Source: Siphonodentalium dalli
Lineage: Eukaryota > Mollusca > Scaphopoda > Gadilida > Siphonodentaliidae
Direction of reading: 5' to 3'
Assembly (NCBI GenBank): GCA_032622095.1
Contig: CP136069.1
Coordinates: 105,180,278 to 105,244,277 of the forward strand
Length of the DNA stretch: 64,000 nt
Both the position numbers and the translations under genes were made by a program. Positions 12,130 through 23,225 of the stretch are shown in pieces; positions within the stretch are counted from its first letter, which is position 1; each line of letters begins with the position of its first letter. The notes under the pieces were generated by a model that had not been told where the DNA came from, searched no databases, and was given only the letters and a program-made list of their open reading frames with translations.

Positions 12130-12486
12130 TCACAGAAGCAATGTGAGTGATGGGAGGGAATAGCTGTTGTAATGTGTGCTCTGTTGTGGGTAATCTAGGT
12201 AACCAGGGACACCATTACGCACACAGGGCACACAGCACAAATTACTTCCACAGGCATTTACCAAATGCATTGATTGACCTGTGTGTGCTATTGTGAATCT
12301 AGGGCATGTTATATATAGCATGTGAGCATGTTGCCTGTGTAAGTACATCCCACATAATAATTTATTGATCCATATTTCATCTGAATGGTAAAGCATTGTC
12401 GCTCTATCAATTGCCTCCCCTGAGTGCATAGATATAGGCACTGATACAATAAACTTAATGATGCAGATGAACAGCCATACAGCCAT
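12130..12486 (-). CDS. Candidate small secreted Cys-containing protein
   Basis: I do not recognise the product. The frame is open from 12546, but I place the start at the internal Met at 12486, giving 118 codons, because bases 12500-12560 match repeat sequence seen near 713-760. From that Met the protein opens with a hydrophobic stretch (MAVWLFICIIKFIVSV) that would suit a signal peptide despite one Lys. It continues with several Cys residues, including LCCVPCVR. A TGA stop at 12130-12132 is followed about 130 nt later by AATAAA. Against it: no homologous family is known to me, there is no visible promoter, and an open frame of this size can occur by chance. It could also be a terminal exon. 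Confidence 0.25.
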   Translation of the reverse strand: MAVWLFICIIKFIVSVPISMHSGEAIDRATMLYHSDEIWINKLLCGMYLHRQHAHMLYITCPRFTIAHTGQSMHLVNACGSNLCCVPCVRNGVPGYLDYPQQSTHYNSYSLPSLTLLL

Positions 12487-12546
12487 CTTAAAATACCATG
12501 TACTCCATTTTGTGATGGATTTTTGGTAGAGTTGTTTTAATGTCAA

Positions 12547-14240
12547 CTGATTTTGTTGATATTTGTTACAGGAGACTTACTCAACAATGTCTTGATCAAG
12601 TTCGAAAAACCGACCAGGTACACATATTTTTGGCAGAGTTAAGGTCATTACAAATGCTTTCATGACTGGATCCTCCTGAAATTTTGCGAAAACCCTATGC
12701 CAATGCATTCTCTTATATATGCAATTAAGTCTCCCACAGGGGCCTCTATTATATATAGTCCAGGAGATCGGGAGGTAGTGTTGCTCATATTGACGGACAA
12801 GCTGCGACCATGTTATTTTTGATGTTTTAGGTATGGTAATGAAGAAAAATTATGATAGCAAGAACAAATTTGTAGCCTTCTTTGGTTTTTGCGATTTTTT
12901 GGGCATTTTTCTACGTTTTTAGCCCAAATTTAAAAAAAAAAAATTCAATTTGTAACCATTTCATTTTAGTATGATTTTGGTGATTAAGTTGAATAGTAAT
13001 TGTGTTAATAATGTTAAATAACTAATCGTGCTAAAAAAAATTGAAGAATTTCCATTTTTTTTTTTTTTAAATTATTTTTTAAATTTTTTTATGCAAAATC
13101 GTCCAAATTGCAACCATTTCATCTTAATATGATTTTAATGGTTAATTTCGCCATTAATTATTTTAATAGTGTTAAATAATTTACAACTTGTCTTCTAAAA
13201 TGTTTTTAAATGGATTTAAGAAGGTTTCTACTTGTTTTCTAAGTTGAGGGGGGTCTAATTCAAATCCAATTAAACATTGTACTGTTCAAAATTAGATCAA
13301 TTTCTTAAGGCGTATGGTAGATATACGTAACTAGTTTTCAAAACTTATACATATGCCTTTCTATCATGTGCGTTATGCACGCGAGTCGGATTTTACAAAT
13401 TAAATTATGATGAAAAACCCTGAATTTTGGGTGTGATCACATTTGTGGTCATAATATTCCCATTAGAGAGTGGATGGACATGGGGCATGCGACACTGTGC
13501 AGCACTGTGCAGTATATATGTATATGACAAGCATGACATGAGACATTAGTATCTTTCTACTAAACTGTGCTTCCAGAGTTATCAGGAATATAGTATCGGT
13601 GTTATTTCTTACCCAAATAAATTTTAAAACGGGGTATGTGGGTTAAAGGACCACTGGGAGATAATAGGATGTCCAATGGCTCCTATATTTCTATCGTATC
13701 ACAGTAAAGCTGTTTTTGTAAAATTGGCGCGGTTTACACGATCAAAGTTCGATTTTCTTTACAATATGTTACAAGCAACTAATTATATAGAGTTACACTT
13801 CTTGAATTTGTGTAGGGAAACTCGAGTCAGCATAACAAAAAAATCTGGCTGATTGGTTGATTATCATTGAGGGAAATATGGAAGGGGTCTGGATATTTTT
13901 ATGCTGCTGATTTATGTGCAGTAAATGGGGTAGTTGTAGAAATGCAAGATTATCGTTTGAAAAAAATACCGAAAAGGGCGCGTTTGTTGTCACATACTGG
14001 TGCAACGGATGATGTTCTAAGGAAAAATTGACCACTTGAAGTTCAAATAGGCTTAACCCATGGCCGGAGGGACTGTTAGTTAACACTGTCATCTATGGAA
14101 AATAATTAGGTGTTTGTAACCTATAGATACGAAGCTTCGGTACATTAATTATTATTCATATATTACTATATTTAAATCAGATGTATGCATACAGTCGGCG
14201 TCGAAACAAAAACACGAATGTACCGATTATTCGTGACATT
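12547..14240. other. AT-rich spacer; short duplication; hairpin-family scrap
   Basis: Bases 12690-12780 carry a fragment of hairpin family H (AATGCATTCTCTTATATATG) followed by GTCCAGGAGATCG, and this stretch matches 18790-19015 in inverse. Near 12952-13040 and 13110-13190 a block with AACCATTTCAT repeats at a spacing of about 158 bp in very AT-rich DNA. A 99-codon frame at 13793-14092 has no supported identity. Confidence 0.4.
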
Positions 14241-14389
14241 CAAGTTAAATGTTCAATAATAGAAAATTATACCGTGACTGCTTCATTCAACATGAAGTTA
14301 ATCAAGGTGTATCGTTATTAATAACAGTATGCAGTAATATCGAAATAAGAAGAATCATGTGGCCCTGGGTACTTATCCCCCAGCGCTGT

Positions 14390-15910
14390 GGCAAAAAAAT
14401 TGACAATGTATTCTTAAACCCAAACCTGTGGCGGTTTTTCATCCAATGTACCGAAGCTTCGTGCCATGTACCGAAGCTTTGTGACGTGTCAGAACTCCAG
14501 GAATATACCACCACAGGACATCATATGGCACCGATAACAAACGTTGAATGGTGACCAGAAACCCGGATATTAGGTGGATTATCTCTTTGTAAACATGTAT
14601 TATATAGTTACCGGGGTATAAAATATTAGATTTGAATCGAAGATTCCTGTCCGGAAATGCTTCTATCGATTAATATTAATTTTATTTCGAATATTTTCTA
14701 GTCTAAAAAGGTGTGTTTGTTCAGCTAACGAACAATAGTGGTTACTGTTAACAGAGACCAGAAATTTTATTGTACAATTTTTGTCACAAATAAACGTTAA
14801 TTATACTCATTGTCGCTAAAATCTGTGGAACAAAACAATACAAACAATCAATCTGGGACATTTAACTTTCGGTGCGTAGCCATAGGAGCAGCCCAGTGCT
14901 CTATATCGCAATATGGTATCATCCGAATGGTCTATTCTAAAAATAGACACATAAACGATCCCGATTTAGTATTCGAAATAAAATCAATATTAATTGATAG
15001 AAGCTTTTCCGGACAGGGGTCTTCGGTTCATGTCTATTATTTTATACCCACGCAACTATTTAAAATTTGTTATTTAAAGAGATAATCCATTTTAATAATT
15101 TCAGATCATAATATTAACCCATCGAGGAATATGTCATAATGACACACTATATTACACCCACCCCTATATAACTGCTCCCTCTCTGACACAGGGCTACATG
15201 TAAGAAGATTATCGATGTCTACTTAATGAGACTATACAGTTCCATCAAAATCTGGTGAAAAATGTGACCTCGCATCGTTAACCCCAAATCTGTGGCGATT
15301 TTTCATCCAATTTACTGAAGCTTCGTGACACGTACTGTCAAATGGCATCAAACGTTGAATGGTCAACATAAACTTCGATATCAGTCATTTCAGATCGTAA
15401 CTATCATAGAAATATATATTAATCCTTGGTGTAATTATGTCAAAATGACACACTATATTACACACACCCTATATAACTGCTTCAGCCCTGACACAGTGCT
15501 ACATACAAGACATTTATCCATGTCTACTTAATGAAAGTATATAGTTCTGTCGAAATCTGGCAAAAAATGTGACCTTGCATCATTAACCCCAAATCTGTGG
15601 CGGTTTTTCATCCTATGTACTGAAGTTTCGTGACATGTACCGAAGCTTCGTGACATGTCAGAACTCCAAGAATATACCCCATCGGGACATCAAATGGTAT
15701 CAAACGTTGAATGGTCACCAGAAATCTCGATATTAGTCATTTCAGACCATAATTAGCATAGCATTATATATTAACCCATCGAGAAATATGTCAACATGAC
15801 ACCCTATATTACACCCACTCCTATATAACTGCGTCCTCCCTGACACAGGCTGCATATAAAAAGTTTATCCATGTCTACTTAATGAGAGTATACAGTTGTC
15901 AAAATCGGGC
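14390..15910. repeat. Tandem repeat of three diverged units
   Basis: Three units share, in order, AACCCCAAATCTGTGGCG, TTTTTCATCC, CGAAGCTTCGTGACA, AAACGTTGAATGGT, CATTTCAGA, a block with ATGACACACTATATTACACC, and CCATGTCTACTTAATGA. The ATGTCA..ATGACAC marks lie at about 15130, 15437 and 15788. Unit 1 is split by the MITE at 14575-15089. The motif CGAAGCTTCG is itself palindromic and occurs several times. No coding function is seen; the 101-codon frame at 14249-14554 is within this repeat. Confidence 0.7.
14575..15089. mobile_element. MITE with long TIRs inside the tandem repeat
   Basis: Left arm (14575-14700) and right arm (14958-15089) are inverted copies: TGGATTATCTCTTT at the left end, AAAGAGATAATCCA at the right end, and CCTGTCCGGAAATGCTTCTA facing TAGAAGCTTTTCCGGACAGG. 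About 515 bp, no transposase. The uninterrupted form of the host sequence is visible near 15366 and 15730 (GATATTAGTCATTTCAGA), which shows it to be an insertion. TTA lies near both boundaries, but the exact duplication is unclear. Confidence 0.75.
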
Positions 15911-16204
15911 GACCAATTTGGTCTATAAATACCGCAGTGTGACACATTTAAGACAGACCAAAACAATAAACACCTTTCATCCCAAAGATAGTTACATTTT
16001 AATTGAAAAATAGTCCAAACATGAAAAGTTAATTTTTGCCGATATTTAAGTCAAGTTTTTGAGAGAAAAGTCCAATATTTTTGGTGACGTCAGTGGTGAC
16101 AATAGTAACAATTAACCATGTTACATCAGACATGTTAGTATTCAATGTATAGAAGGCAGAATAGCCAATTTGTACATCATCCACAACTTGTAATCGATTG
16201 CAGG
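15911..16204. other. No feature recognised
   Basis: Short AT-rich spacer before repeat R2. Nothing supported. Confidence 0.4.
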
Positions 16205-16801
16205 ACATGCTGGGGTAATATTTACGATTTTCCATATTTCGGCGGCCATTTTGGCAGCCATTTTTAGCCAAAGTAAGAATTTTGGGTCCATTGAGTTGGA
16301 ATATTCATAGGTAATCATATGCATCACTTACATTACAACGTTATGTTTATTTCTTGTTAAAATATGACTAGAATCCCAATTGTGATTTTTTTGGTGAAAT
16401 TTTATACTGCATTCTGTAAATTCGTATTTTTGAGGGAACGGAAGGGGTTAGGACCCCAAAAAGTGCATATTGAATTGCCCCAATGATCAGTTAATATACA
16501 AAATACAAAATAAAGTCACATTACTCAACAAGTTCCAAACAGCATGAATCGATCTAGAAGATATTTGTAAAAAAAAAGTAATATTTTCAACTTCCGGCGG
16601 CCATTTTGGTGGCCATCTTGGATGGTGAGTTTCAATTTTGCCCCAAAAAAGTGACATTATGTCTTACCTTCACGAAAATATATACATTTGTATACATTTT
16701 ACAAGATTTTTACCGCTATAATTTGCATAAAACTGACTTAGAGTCTGGTCTGAAAAACAGCGGCCATGATGGACGCCATATTGTCTGGAGTCTATATGGC
16801 C
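16205..16801 (+). repeat. Interspersed repeat R2, copy 2
   Basis: Matches 2755-3360 in order and orientation (GCGGCCATTTTGGCAGCC, GGAATATTCATAG, GACTAGAATCCCAAT, ATATATACATTT, GATGGACGCCAT). It stops exactly where family A copy 3 begins, so A either inserted into R2 or the two travelled together. The R2 sequence does not resume on the far side of the A element. Confidence 0.6.
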
Positions 16802-18682
16802 ACTTTTTAGCTCAACTTACTTTTGTAAGTTTGAGCTATTGCCATGGCTTGGCGTCCGTCGTGCGTGTGTGCGTGTGTCCGTCAACAATTTCCTTTGGCG
16901 TGGGCTACAGGTCGTACCTTTGGTCTGATCTTTATGAAATTTTGCATGAATGTTGACATTGACATGTAGATGGGAACGAGTCATTTTGGGGTCATTCGGC
17001 CAAAAAACATGACCGCTGGTGGCCATCTTGGATTTCAAAATTCAATCCATTGGCGCGGGCTACAGGTCGTACTGTTAGTTTGATCATCATGAAATTTGTC
17101 ATGGATGTTAATATTGACATGTAGATGGGAACGAGTCATTTTGGGGTCGTTCGGCCAAAAAACATGGCCGTCAGCAGCCATCTTGGATTTTACTGTTTGC
17201 CTGACTAAATCCTTTGGCACGGGTTACAGGTCGTACCTTTGGTCTGACCTTTATGAAATTTGTCATGAATATTGATATTGACATGTAGATGGGAACGAGT
17301 CATTTTGGGGTCGTTCGGCCAAAAAACATGGCCGCCAGCAGCCATCATGGATTTTACTCTTTGCATGACTAAATCCTTTGGCGCGGGCTACAGGTCGTAC
17401 CTATGGTCTGATCTTTATGAATTTTGTCACGAATGTTGACATTGACATGTAGATGGGAACGAGTCATTTTGGGGTCATTTGGCCAAAAAACATGGCCGCT
17501 GGTGGCCATTTTGGATTTCAAAATTCAATCCATTGGCGCGGGCTACATGTCGTGCTGTTCGTCTGATCATCATGAAATTTATCATGGATGTTAATATTGA
17601 CATGTAGATGGGAACGAGTGATTTTGGGGTCGTTCAGCCAAAAAACATGGCCGCCAGCAGCCATCTTGGATTTTACTCTTTGCATGACTAAATTCTTTGG
17701 CGCGGGCTACAGGTTGTAGCTTTGGTCAGAACTTCATGAAATTTGTCATGGATGTTAACAATGACATGTAGATGGGAACGAGTGATTTTGGGGTCGTTCG
17801 GCCGAAAAACATGGCCGTCAGCAGCCATCTTGGATTTTACTCTTTCAATGACTAAATCCTTTGGCGCGGGTTACAGGTCGTACCTTTGGTCTGACCTTTA
17901 TGAAATTTGTCATGAATATTGATATTGACATGTATATGGGAACGAGTTATTTTGGGGTCATACGGCCAAAAAACATGGCCGCTTGGCAGCCATCTTGGAT
18001 TTCAAAATTCAATCCATTGGCACGGGCTAAAGGTCGTACTGTTTGTCTGATCATCATGATATTTATCATGGATGTTAATATTAACATGTAGATGGGAACG
18101 AGTCATTTTGGGGTCGTTTGGCTAAAAAACATGTCCGCCAGCAGCCATATTGGATTTGACTCTTTGCATGAATAAATCCTTTGGTGCGGGCTACAGGTCG
18201 TAGCTTTGGTCGGAACTTCAAGAAATTTGTCATGTATGTTAACAATGACATGTAGATGGGAAACGAGTCATTTTGGGGTCGTTCAGCCGAAAAACATGGC
18301 CGCCAGCAGCCATCTTGGATTTTACTCTTTGCATGACTAAATCCATTGGCACAGGCTACAGGTCATACCTTTGATCAGATCATTATGAGATTTGTAAAGG
18401 CTGTAGATGGGAACAAGTCATTTTGGGGTAATTCGGAAAAAAACATGGCTGCCGGTGGCCATTTTAGAATTTACTCTTTGCATCAATAAATCCTTTGGCA
18501 CACCATAATCACCACATCCCTGATCCGATCATTATGAAACCTGTTATGAATGTTGATATTGACATGTACATCTAGTCTTACTTAGATATTTCAATTAGCC
18601 CTTTTCCTATTCCTCCATTTACTGTCGACCATTAAATTATTCCCCTACCTAAGTTGAGGTACAGTGTCATTGACACTTTCAT
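16802..18682 (+). mobile_element. Family A array element, copy 3 (most complete)
   Basis: Full plan is visible: TTTTTAGCTCAACTTAC with hairpin partner GTAAGTTTGAGCTA, then CGTCCGTCGTGCGTGTG, ten monomer starts between 16902 and 18353, a degenerate tail of monomers, CTAAGTTGAGGTA (inverse of the 5' end), the perfect hairpin AGTGTCATTGACACT (18663-18677) and TTCATTTTT. No transposase or Rep/helicase gene; minus-strand frames across it are translations of the monomer. Layout matches bivalve pearl elements and Helentron-associated non-autonomous elements. Class by structure only. Confidence 0.85.
16902..18517 (+). repeat. Higher-order tandem array, 155/164/164 bp
   Basis: Measured from GGGCTACAGG, monomers start at 16902, 17057, 17221, 17385, 17540, 17704, 17868, 18024, 18188 and 18353. 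The steps are 155, 164, 164, 155, 164, 164, 156, 164, 165. Short monomers carry TTTCAAAATTCAATCCATT and long ones TTTTACTCTTTGCATGACTA before the mark. This is three turns of a ~483 bp three-monomer unit. Confidence 0.85.
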
Positions 18683-18689
18683 TTTTCTT

Positions 18690-19005
18690 GTTAACAATGC
18701 TTAAAAGTTGAAGGACATAATAAGGAACAAAATGAGTGGGGAGAAGTTAAGTCCCAAGGGGTGCAAGGGTACCAATATTAGCTCCCGGAATACTAGTACT
18801 ATGACGTCGCCGGAAAATTCTTCTATTTTCGGTCGTCGGGTAGGTCAATAAAAACATGTTTTTCGCCAATTAAGCTACAAATTCACCACTGCTATCATGG
18901 ATTTTCGTAATCTACATATATTTTACTACAAAATTAGACTGGATAGCACTTGTCTGTCAAAATGAGCAACATTTGTTATTTCTTGGGGTCGATCTCCTGG
19001 ACTAA
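18690..19005. repeat. Inverse relative of 12690-12870
   Basis: Shares GAGCAACA, GATCTCCTGGACTA and GCTACAAATT with the opposite strand of 12690-12870. Probably a dispersed repeat linked to hairpin family H. No coding content. Confidence 0.4.
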
Positions 19006-19007
19006 TA

Positions 19008-19185
19008 AGAGAATGCATTGGCTTAACAATATTTACCTTGACCTTGTAAGTCAGTGCATTCTCTTATATATGTGAGGCTCCCATATGTGAGGCTCCCTAT
19101 GGGAGACTCACATATATAAGAGAATGCACTGGCACATGGTCTATAATGCTGCACCAGCACAGCTCCCATCATGAATGGTTAATTA
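19008..19185. mobile_element. Hairpin MITE family H, copy
   Basis: AGTGCATTCTCTTATATATG and CATATATAAGAGAATGCACT face each other across TATGTGAGGCTCCCTATGGGAGACTCACAT-type sequence, giving a long stem-loop (about 19050-19130). It then has ATGCTGCACCAGCACAGC and CCCATCATGAATGGTTAA, the end also seen at 53395 and 59738 in inverse. Non-coding. Confidence 0.65.
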
Positions 19186-19526
19186 GTTCATTTATGTCAC
19201 TATTAACTCGGCCCCAGTACTATTCTCTGGTGCAAGGAAATAGGGTCTTTGGCTCACCTGAGATGAGGTCTTCGGTGGAACTATAGTCATCACTCCTCGC
19301 CGTCCATCCATCTGTCCGTCCATCCATCTGTCCACCCATCTGTCCATCTGTCAACAATTATTTAAGCATCTTCTTCTCCGGAACCATAAGACCGAATGGA
19401 TTCATATTTGGTGTGGATGTTCCCTAGGTGACTCATTTTCAGATTTGTTCAAACAAGGTCACTGGGTCAAATAGTTGCAAAGCCAGGGCCATAACTCTTT
19501 CCCTCCATAGTAATTCTTAAAACAAC

Positions 19527-21081
19527 TTTTAGTCGAGTTTTTTTCCAAAACTCGACTTATAGTTTGATGAGGGACGGTGGGCGGGCGATCGGGCGGACGG
19601 GCGACGTATTTTGCTTATAACTCAACCGTTTATTGACGCATTTTATCGTCCGCACATTTATTACAGAGATATGGCCCTTTGAATTTTCAGGTCGTTAGCG
19701 CGATAACTTCAACAAACGTTATCCGATTTGATTGAAATTTGGTATATAGGTGTCTCCCAAGAATATCCCGATTGAGTTCGAAAACCGGCCTGGTCCGATA
19801 AAATTTGATAGAGTTATGGCCCTTAATTAGTCATTTTTCACGAATTTTCAGCTCGTTAGCGCGATAACTTCAACAAACGTTATCCGATTTGATTGAAATT
19901 TTGTATATAGGTGTTTCCCAAGAATATCTCGGATGAGTTCGAAAACCGGCTTCGTCCGATAAAATTTGATGATAGAGTTATGGCCCTTAATTAGTCATTT
20001 TTCACGACTTTTCAGATCGTTAGCGCGATAACTTCAACAAACGTTATCCGATTTGATTGAAATTTCGTATATAGGTGTCTCCCAAGAATATCTCGGATGA
20101 GTTCGAAAACCGGCCTCGTCCGATAAAATTTGATAGAGTTATGGCCCTTAATTAGTCATTTTTCACGAATTTTCAGCTCGTTAGCGCGATAACTTCAACA
20201 AACGTAATCCGATTTGATTGAAATTTGGTATATAGGTGTCTCCCAAGAATATCTCGGATGAGTTCGAAAACCGGCCTGGTCCGATAAAATTTGATAGAGT
20301 TATGGCCCTTAATTAGTCATTTTTCACGAATTTTCAGCTCGTTAGCGCGATAACTTCAACAAACGTTATCCGATTTGATTGAAATTTGGTATATAGGTGT
20401 CTCCTAAGAATATCTCGGTCGAGTTCGAAAACCGGCAAGGTCCGATAAAATTTGATAGAGTTATGGCCCTAAATTAGTCATTTTTCACAAATTTTCAGCT
20501 TGTTAGCGCGATAAATTCAACAAACGTTATCCGATTTGATTGAAATTTGGTATATAGGTGTCTCCCAAGAATATCTCGGACGAGTTCGAAAAACCGGCCT
20601 GGTCCGATAAAATTTGATTGAGTTATGGTCCTTAAGTAGTCATTTTGTACGAATTTTGAGCTCGTTAGCGCGATAACTTCAACAAACGTCATCCGATTCA
20701 ACTAAAATTTGGAATATAAGTGTCTTCCAATAATATCCTGGACGAGTTCGAAAACCAGCCTGGCCCAATAAAATTTGATAAGAGTTATGGCCCTTAATTA
20801 GTCATTTTTCGTGAATTTTTAGCTCGTTAGCGCGATAACTTCAACAAACGTCCTCCGATTTGTTTAAAATTTGGAATAGACATACTTGCCAAGAATATTT
20901 CGGACGAGTTCGAAAACCAGCCTGGCCCGATAAAATTTGATGGAGTTATGGCCCTTAATTAGTCATTTTTCGATTTTACCTATTAATTAGTCTACCGATA
21001 CTGATGCACACCAATTGGCGGTAGCCACCGGCGGTAAGCCACCCAAAACGAGACACAGCATCTCTGATGCCACCTCTTGTT
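19527..21081 (+). mobile_element. Family C pearl-like element nested in B
   Basis: Starts TTTTAGTCGAGTTTTTTTCC, pairing with AAAACTCGACT (5' hairpin), then a GGGCGGGCGATCGGGCGG stretch that replaces the usual CCGT run, then eight tandem monomers. It ends CAAAACGAGA (a partial inverse of the 5' end), hairpin GCATCTCTGATGC (21058-21070) and CACCTCTTGTT. Copy 2 of B at 42790 supplies the uninterrupted target (AACAACTTCTTCTCAAGAACC). Little or no target duplication is visible. Confidence 0.8.
19693..20986 (+). repeat. 162-bp tandem repeat, eight units
   Basis: GTTAGCGCGATAACTTCAAC starts at 19693, 19855, 20019, 20180, 20341, 20502, 20664 and 20825: spacing 161-164 bp. Each unit holds AACGTTATCCGATTTGATTG, AAATTTGGTATATAGGTGTC, GAGTTCGAAAACCGGC and GAGTTATGGCCCTTAATTAG. 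Later units are more diverged. Confidence 0.9.
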
Positions 21082-22390
21082 CTCCAATACCATCGGGCTG
21101 AATAGATTCTTATATGGTAAGAAGGATCCTTGGGTGACTGGGATTCAGTTTTGTTCAAACGAGGTCACTGGGTGACCTCATTGTGGGCGGAGCCAGGGAC
21201 ATAACTAAAAAAAAAAAAAAAAAAATTTGGATTGAACTTCTTGCTCAATTTAACAAGAATTTTTTTTTTTTATGAAAATTAAATTTTAAATTTTAAATTT
21301 AAATTTTGAAAAACTAGCCATGTAATAACATTTGCCAAGGTAAACCGACTCACTCCCAAAATTTAGTTGAGATCGGTCCAAGTGTCTGGTAGAAGAATCA
21401 TGAACAGACAGGTCATTCATTACCCTTGCCAATTGAAGGGTCAAGTAAGTACATGTACCCCTGTTACAAATGTTGTTCTTTCACATTACTAATGCCACAA
21501 TATTATTTGAAAAGTCACCTCCTTCACTGACACAATATAAAGCTTGTCTGCCTGCCATTCTCTCCAATGTATTTTTTGTATGAAATGAGATCTTTATCTG
21601 ACATGTTTTATAAACAAATAACAGAAATGGCTGGATAATGTTTATTTGTGTCATTCATTTCAATTTAACTTAGATTAATACCCATGTGCTGTGTTCTATG
21701 CAGTTCTACAGGCATGTGTTACAATATTATGTTTATATAGGCTATTAACTCCTTGTCATCTGTGATAATGATGTGTCTTATTTATTATGCAAATGATTTC
21801 AAGGAATAATTATCAGAGGTGTCATGTTGATAACCGTTCCCTAAATTTTGTAACTTATTTTAAGGAAAATGAACTCAATTCAACTTCTATAATATTCCCT
21901 TTGTGAAATTACAAGATCAATGGATCTCATAGATTGGGATTTACATTTGGTTCAAATAGCAGTAGAGATAGGAGAGTTAACACCCCTGCACCCACCCTAT
22001 CTATGCTATGAATTGATGTTTGGTACTTGTATATAGATTCCTAATTTACATGTAATAATTTTGATATACACCGGTATTATTAGTAAGGTTTTGATAAAAT
22101 TCCATAAGTTGGAGATCTTGAGGTACCAGTTGTAATTTCGTTTGGTCCAGTTGGGAGGTAATGGGCAATGATCTATTGGAGGAGGGGAGGGGTACGCAGT
22201 TAGAAATTTATAGGTGCATACCCCCATATCCCCTCCCACTGTTCAACGAAGACCCTCTACTTGTGTCCCTGTTTAGAATTACTTGTTTTAAAGTGATTTG
22301 ACAAGAACTGACTATTGTAGTCTTCAGAGTCCCAGTCTTCTCCATCATTACAGTCTGGTGAGCAACCCCACAGTCATTGACTGTCATGTT

Positions 22391-22623
22391 TTTTTGGACA
22401 TGGAATTTCAAAATCTGCATATGACAGGCCAAAGCCGGCCATCCCGGGTTCTACGGATCCTGCATTTTAACCCTAGCGGAAACCCTGATCATATCATGTT
22501 TGAAGATACAAATACTCGTGCAAAACTGGAAACTTGAAACTAACCAGAATTTGCATCAGAGATGCGGGTGGTTGTATTGCATGGGCTATAAAATTATACC
22601 TGTAAATTGAAAATCACACCTGA
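22391..22623. other. No feature recognised
   Basis: Spacer between family B and the 601 bp MITE; nothing recognised. Confidence 0.35.
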
Positions 22624-23224
22624 GGCCTGTACTATAGATTTACAATTGCCGTGTTTGAACAGGTGTACAAGGTTATGGGAGGTACACAGGAGGCGTGAAG
22701 TGCAATAGACCACTGTATTGTAATAGAGTAGATTATACCTGTGTGCTCATTACCGATGGGTGATTGGGTTTGATCAGAATGGTATTCAATATAATACTCC
22801 AGCGATTTTGCATGAAAACCCAACTAGAAATTGAAATACATCTTAAAACTTGAATTGTTGGAACAGACGATAACCATTGATGACATATAACACAATGCAC
22901 GAACGGTTGCGGCGTACTCACTGAGCGATTATTTAAAGGATACCGATTACCACTAATACAATTGAACACGGATTACCCATGCACTAGCGATAACATATCA
23001 ATGAGTGTCTCCTCGGAATATTTTTTTTCATTGGTCAATCAAGTCACATGTGGTAAACCTATTATTTTATTGGTCACCATGCATGTAAACGAGGCGTTGC
23101 AAGAAGTCGCCTTTTCACTGTAAGAATAAGAGTGGAGGTCTATGGTAATCGACACCTTCTGTGTGCCCCACATAACCTTGTACACGTGGTCAAACACGGC
23201 AATTGTAAATCTATAGTACAGGCC
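22624..23224. mobile_element. 601-bp MITE with ~70-bp TIRs
   Basis: Left end GGCCTGTACTATAGATTTAC and right end GTAAATCTATAGTACAGGCC are perfect inverse copies; the match continues inwards over AATTGCCGTGTTTGA and GTGTACAAGGTTATG to about 70 bp. The interior shows no transposase; short frames inside have no domain. Target-site duplication not clear, so superfamily unassigned. Confidence 0.8.
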
Positions 23225-23225
23225 C

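Larger units (their letters stand above)
19247..22390 (+). mobile_element. Family B pearl-like element, copy 1 (split by C)
   Basis: Starts GGCTCACCTGAGATGAG...GTGGAACTA (5' hairpin), then CCGTCCATCCATCTGTCCGT. A monomer with CATATTTGGTGTGGATGTTC and GCCAGGGCCATAACTCT follows. Family C interrupts it at about 19527-21081. It resumes with CCATCGGGCTGAATAGATTC and continues through AT-rich sequence matching copy 2. It ends GGTGAGC (inverse of the 5' start), hairpin ACAGTCATTGACTGT (22370-22384) and CATGTTTTTTT. Without C it is about 1.6 kb. No coding sequence recognised. Confidence 0.75.
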
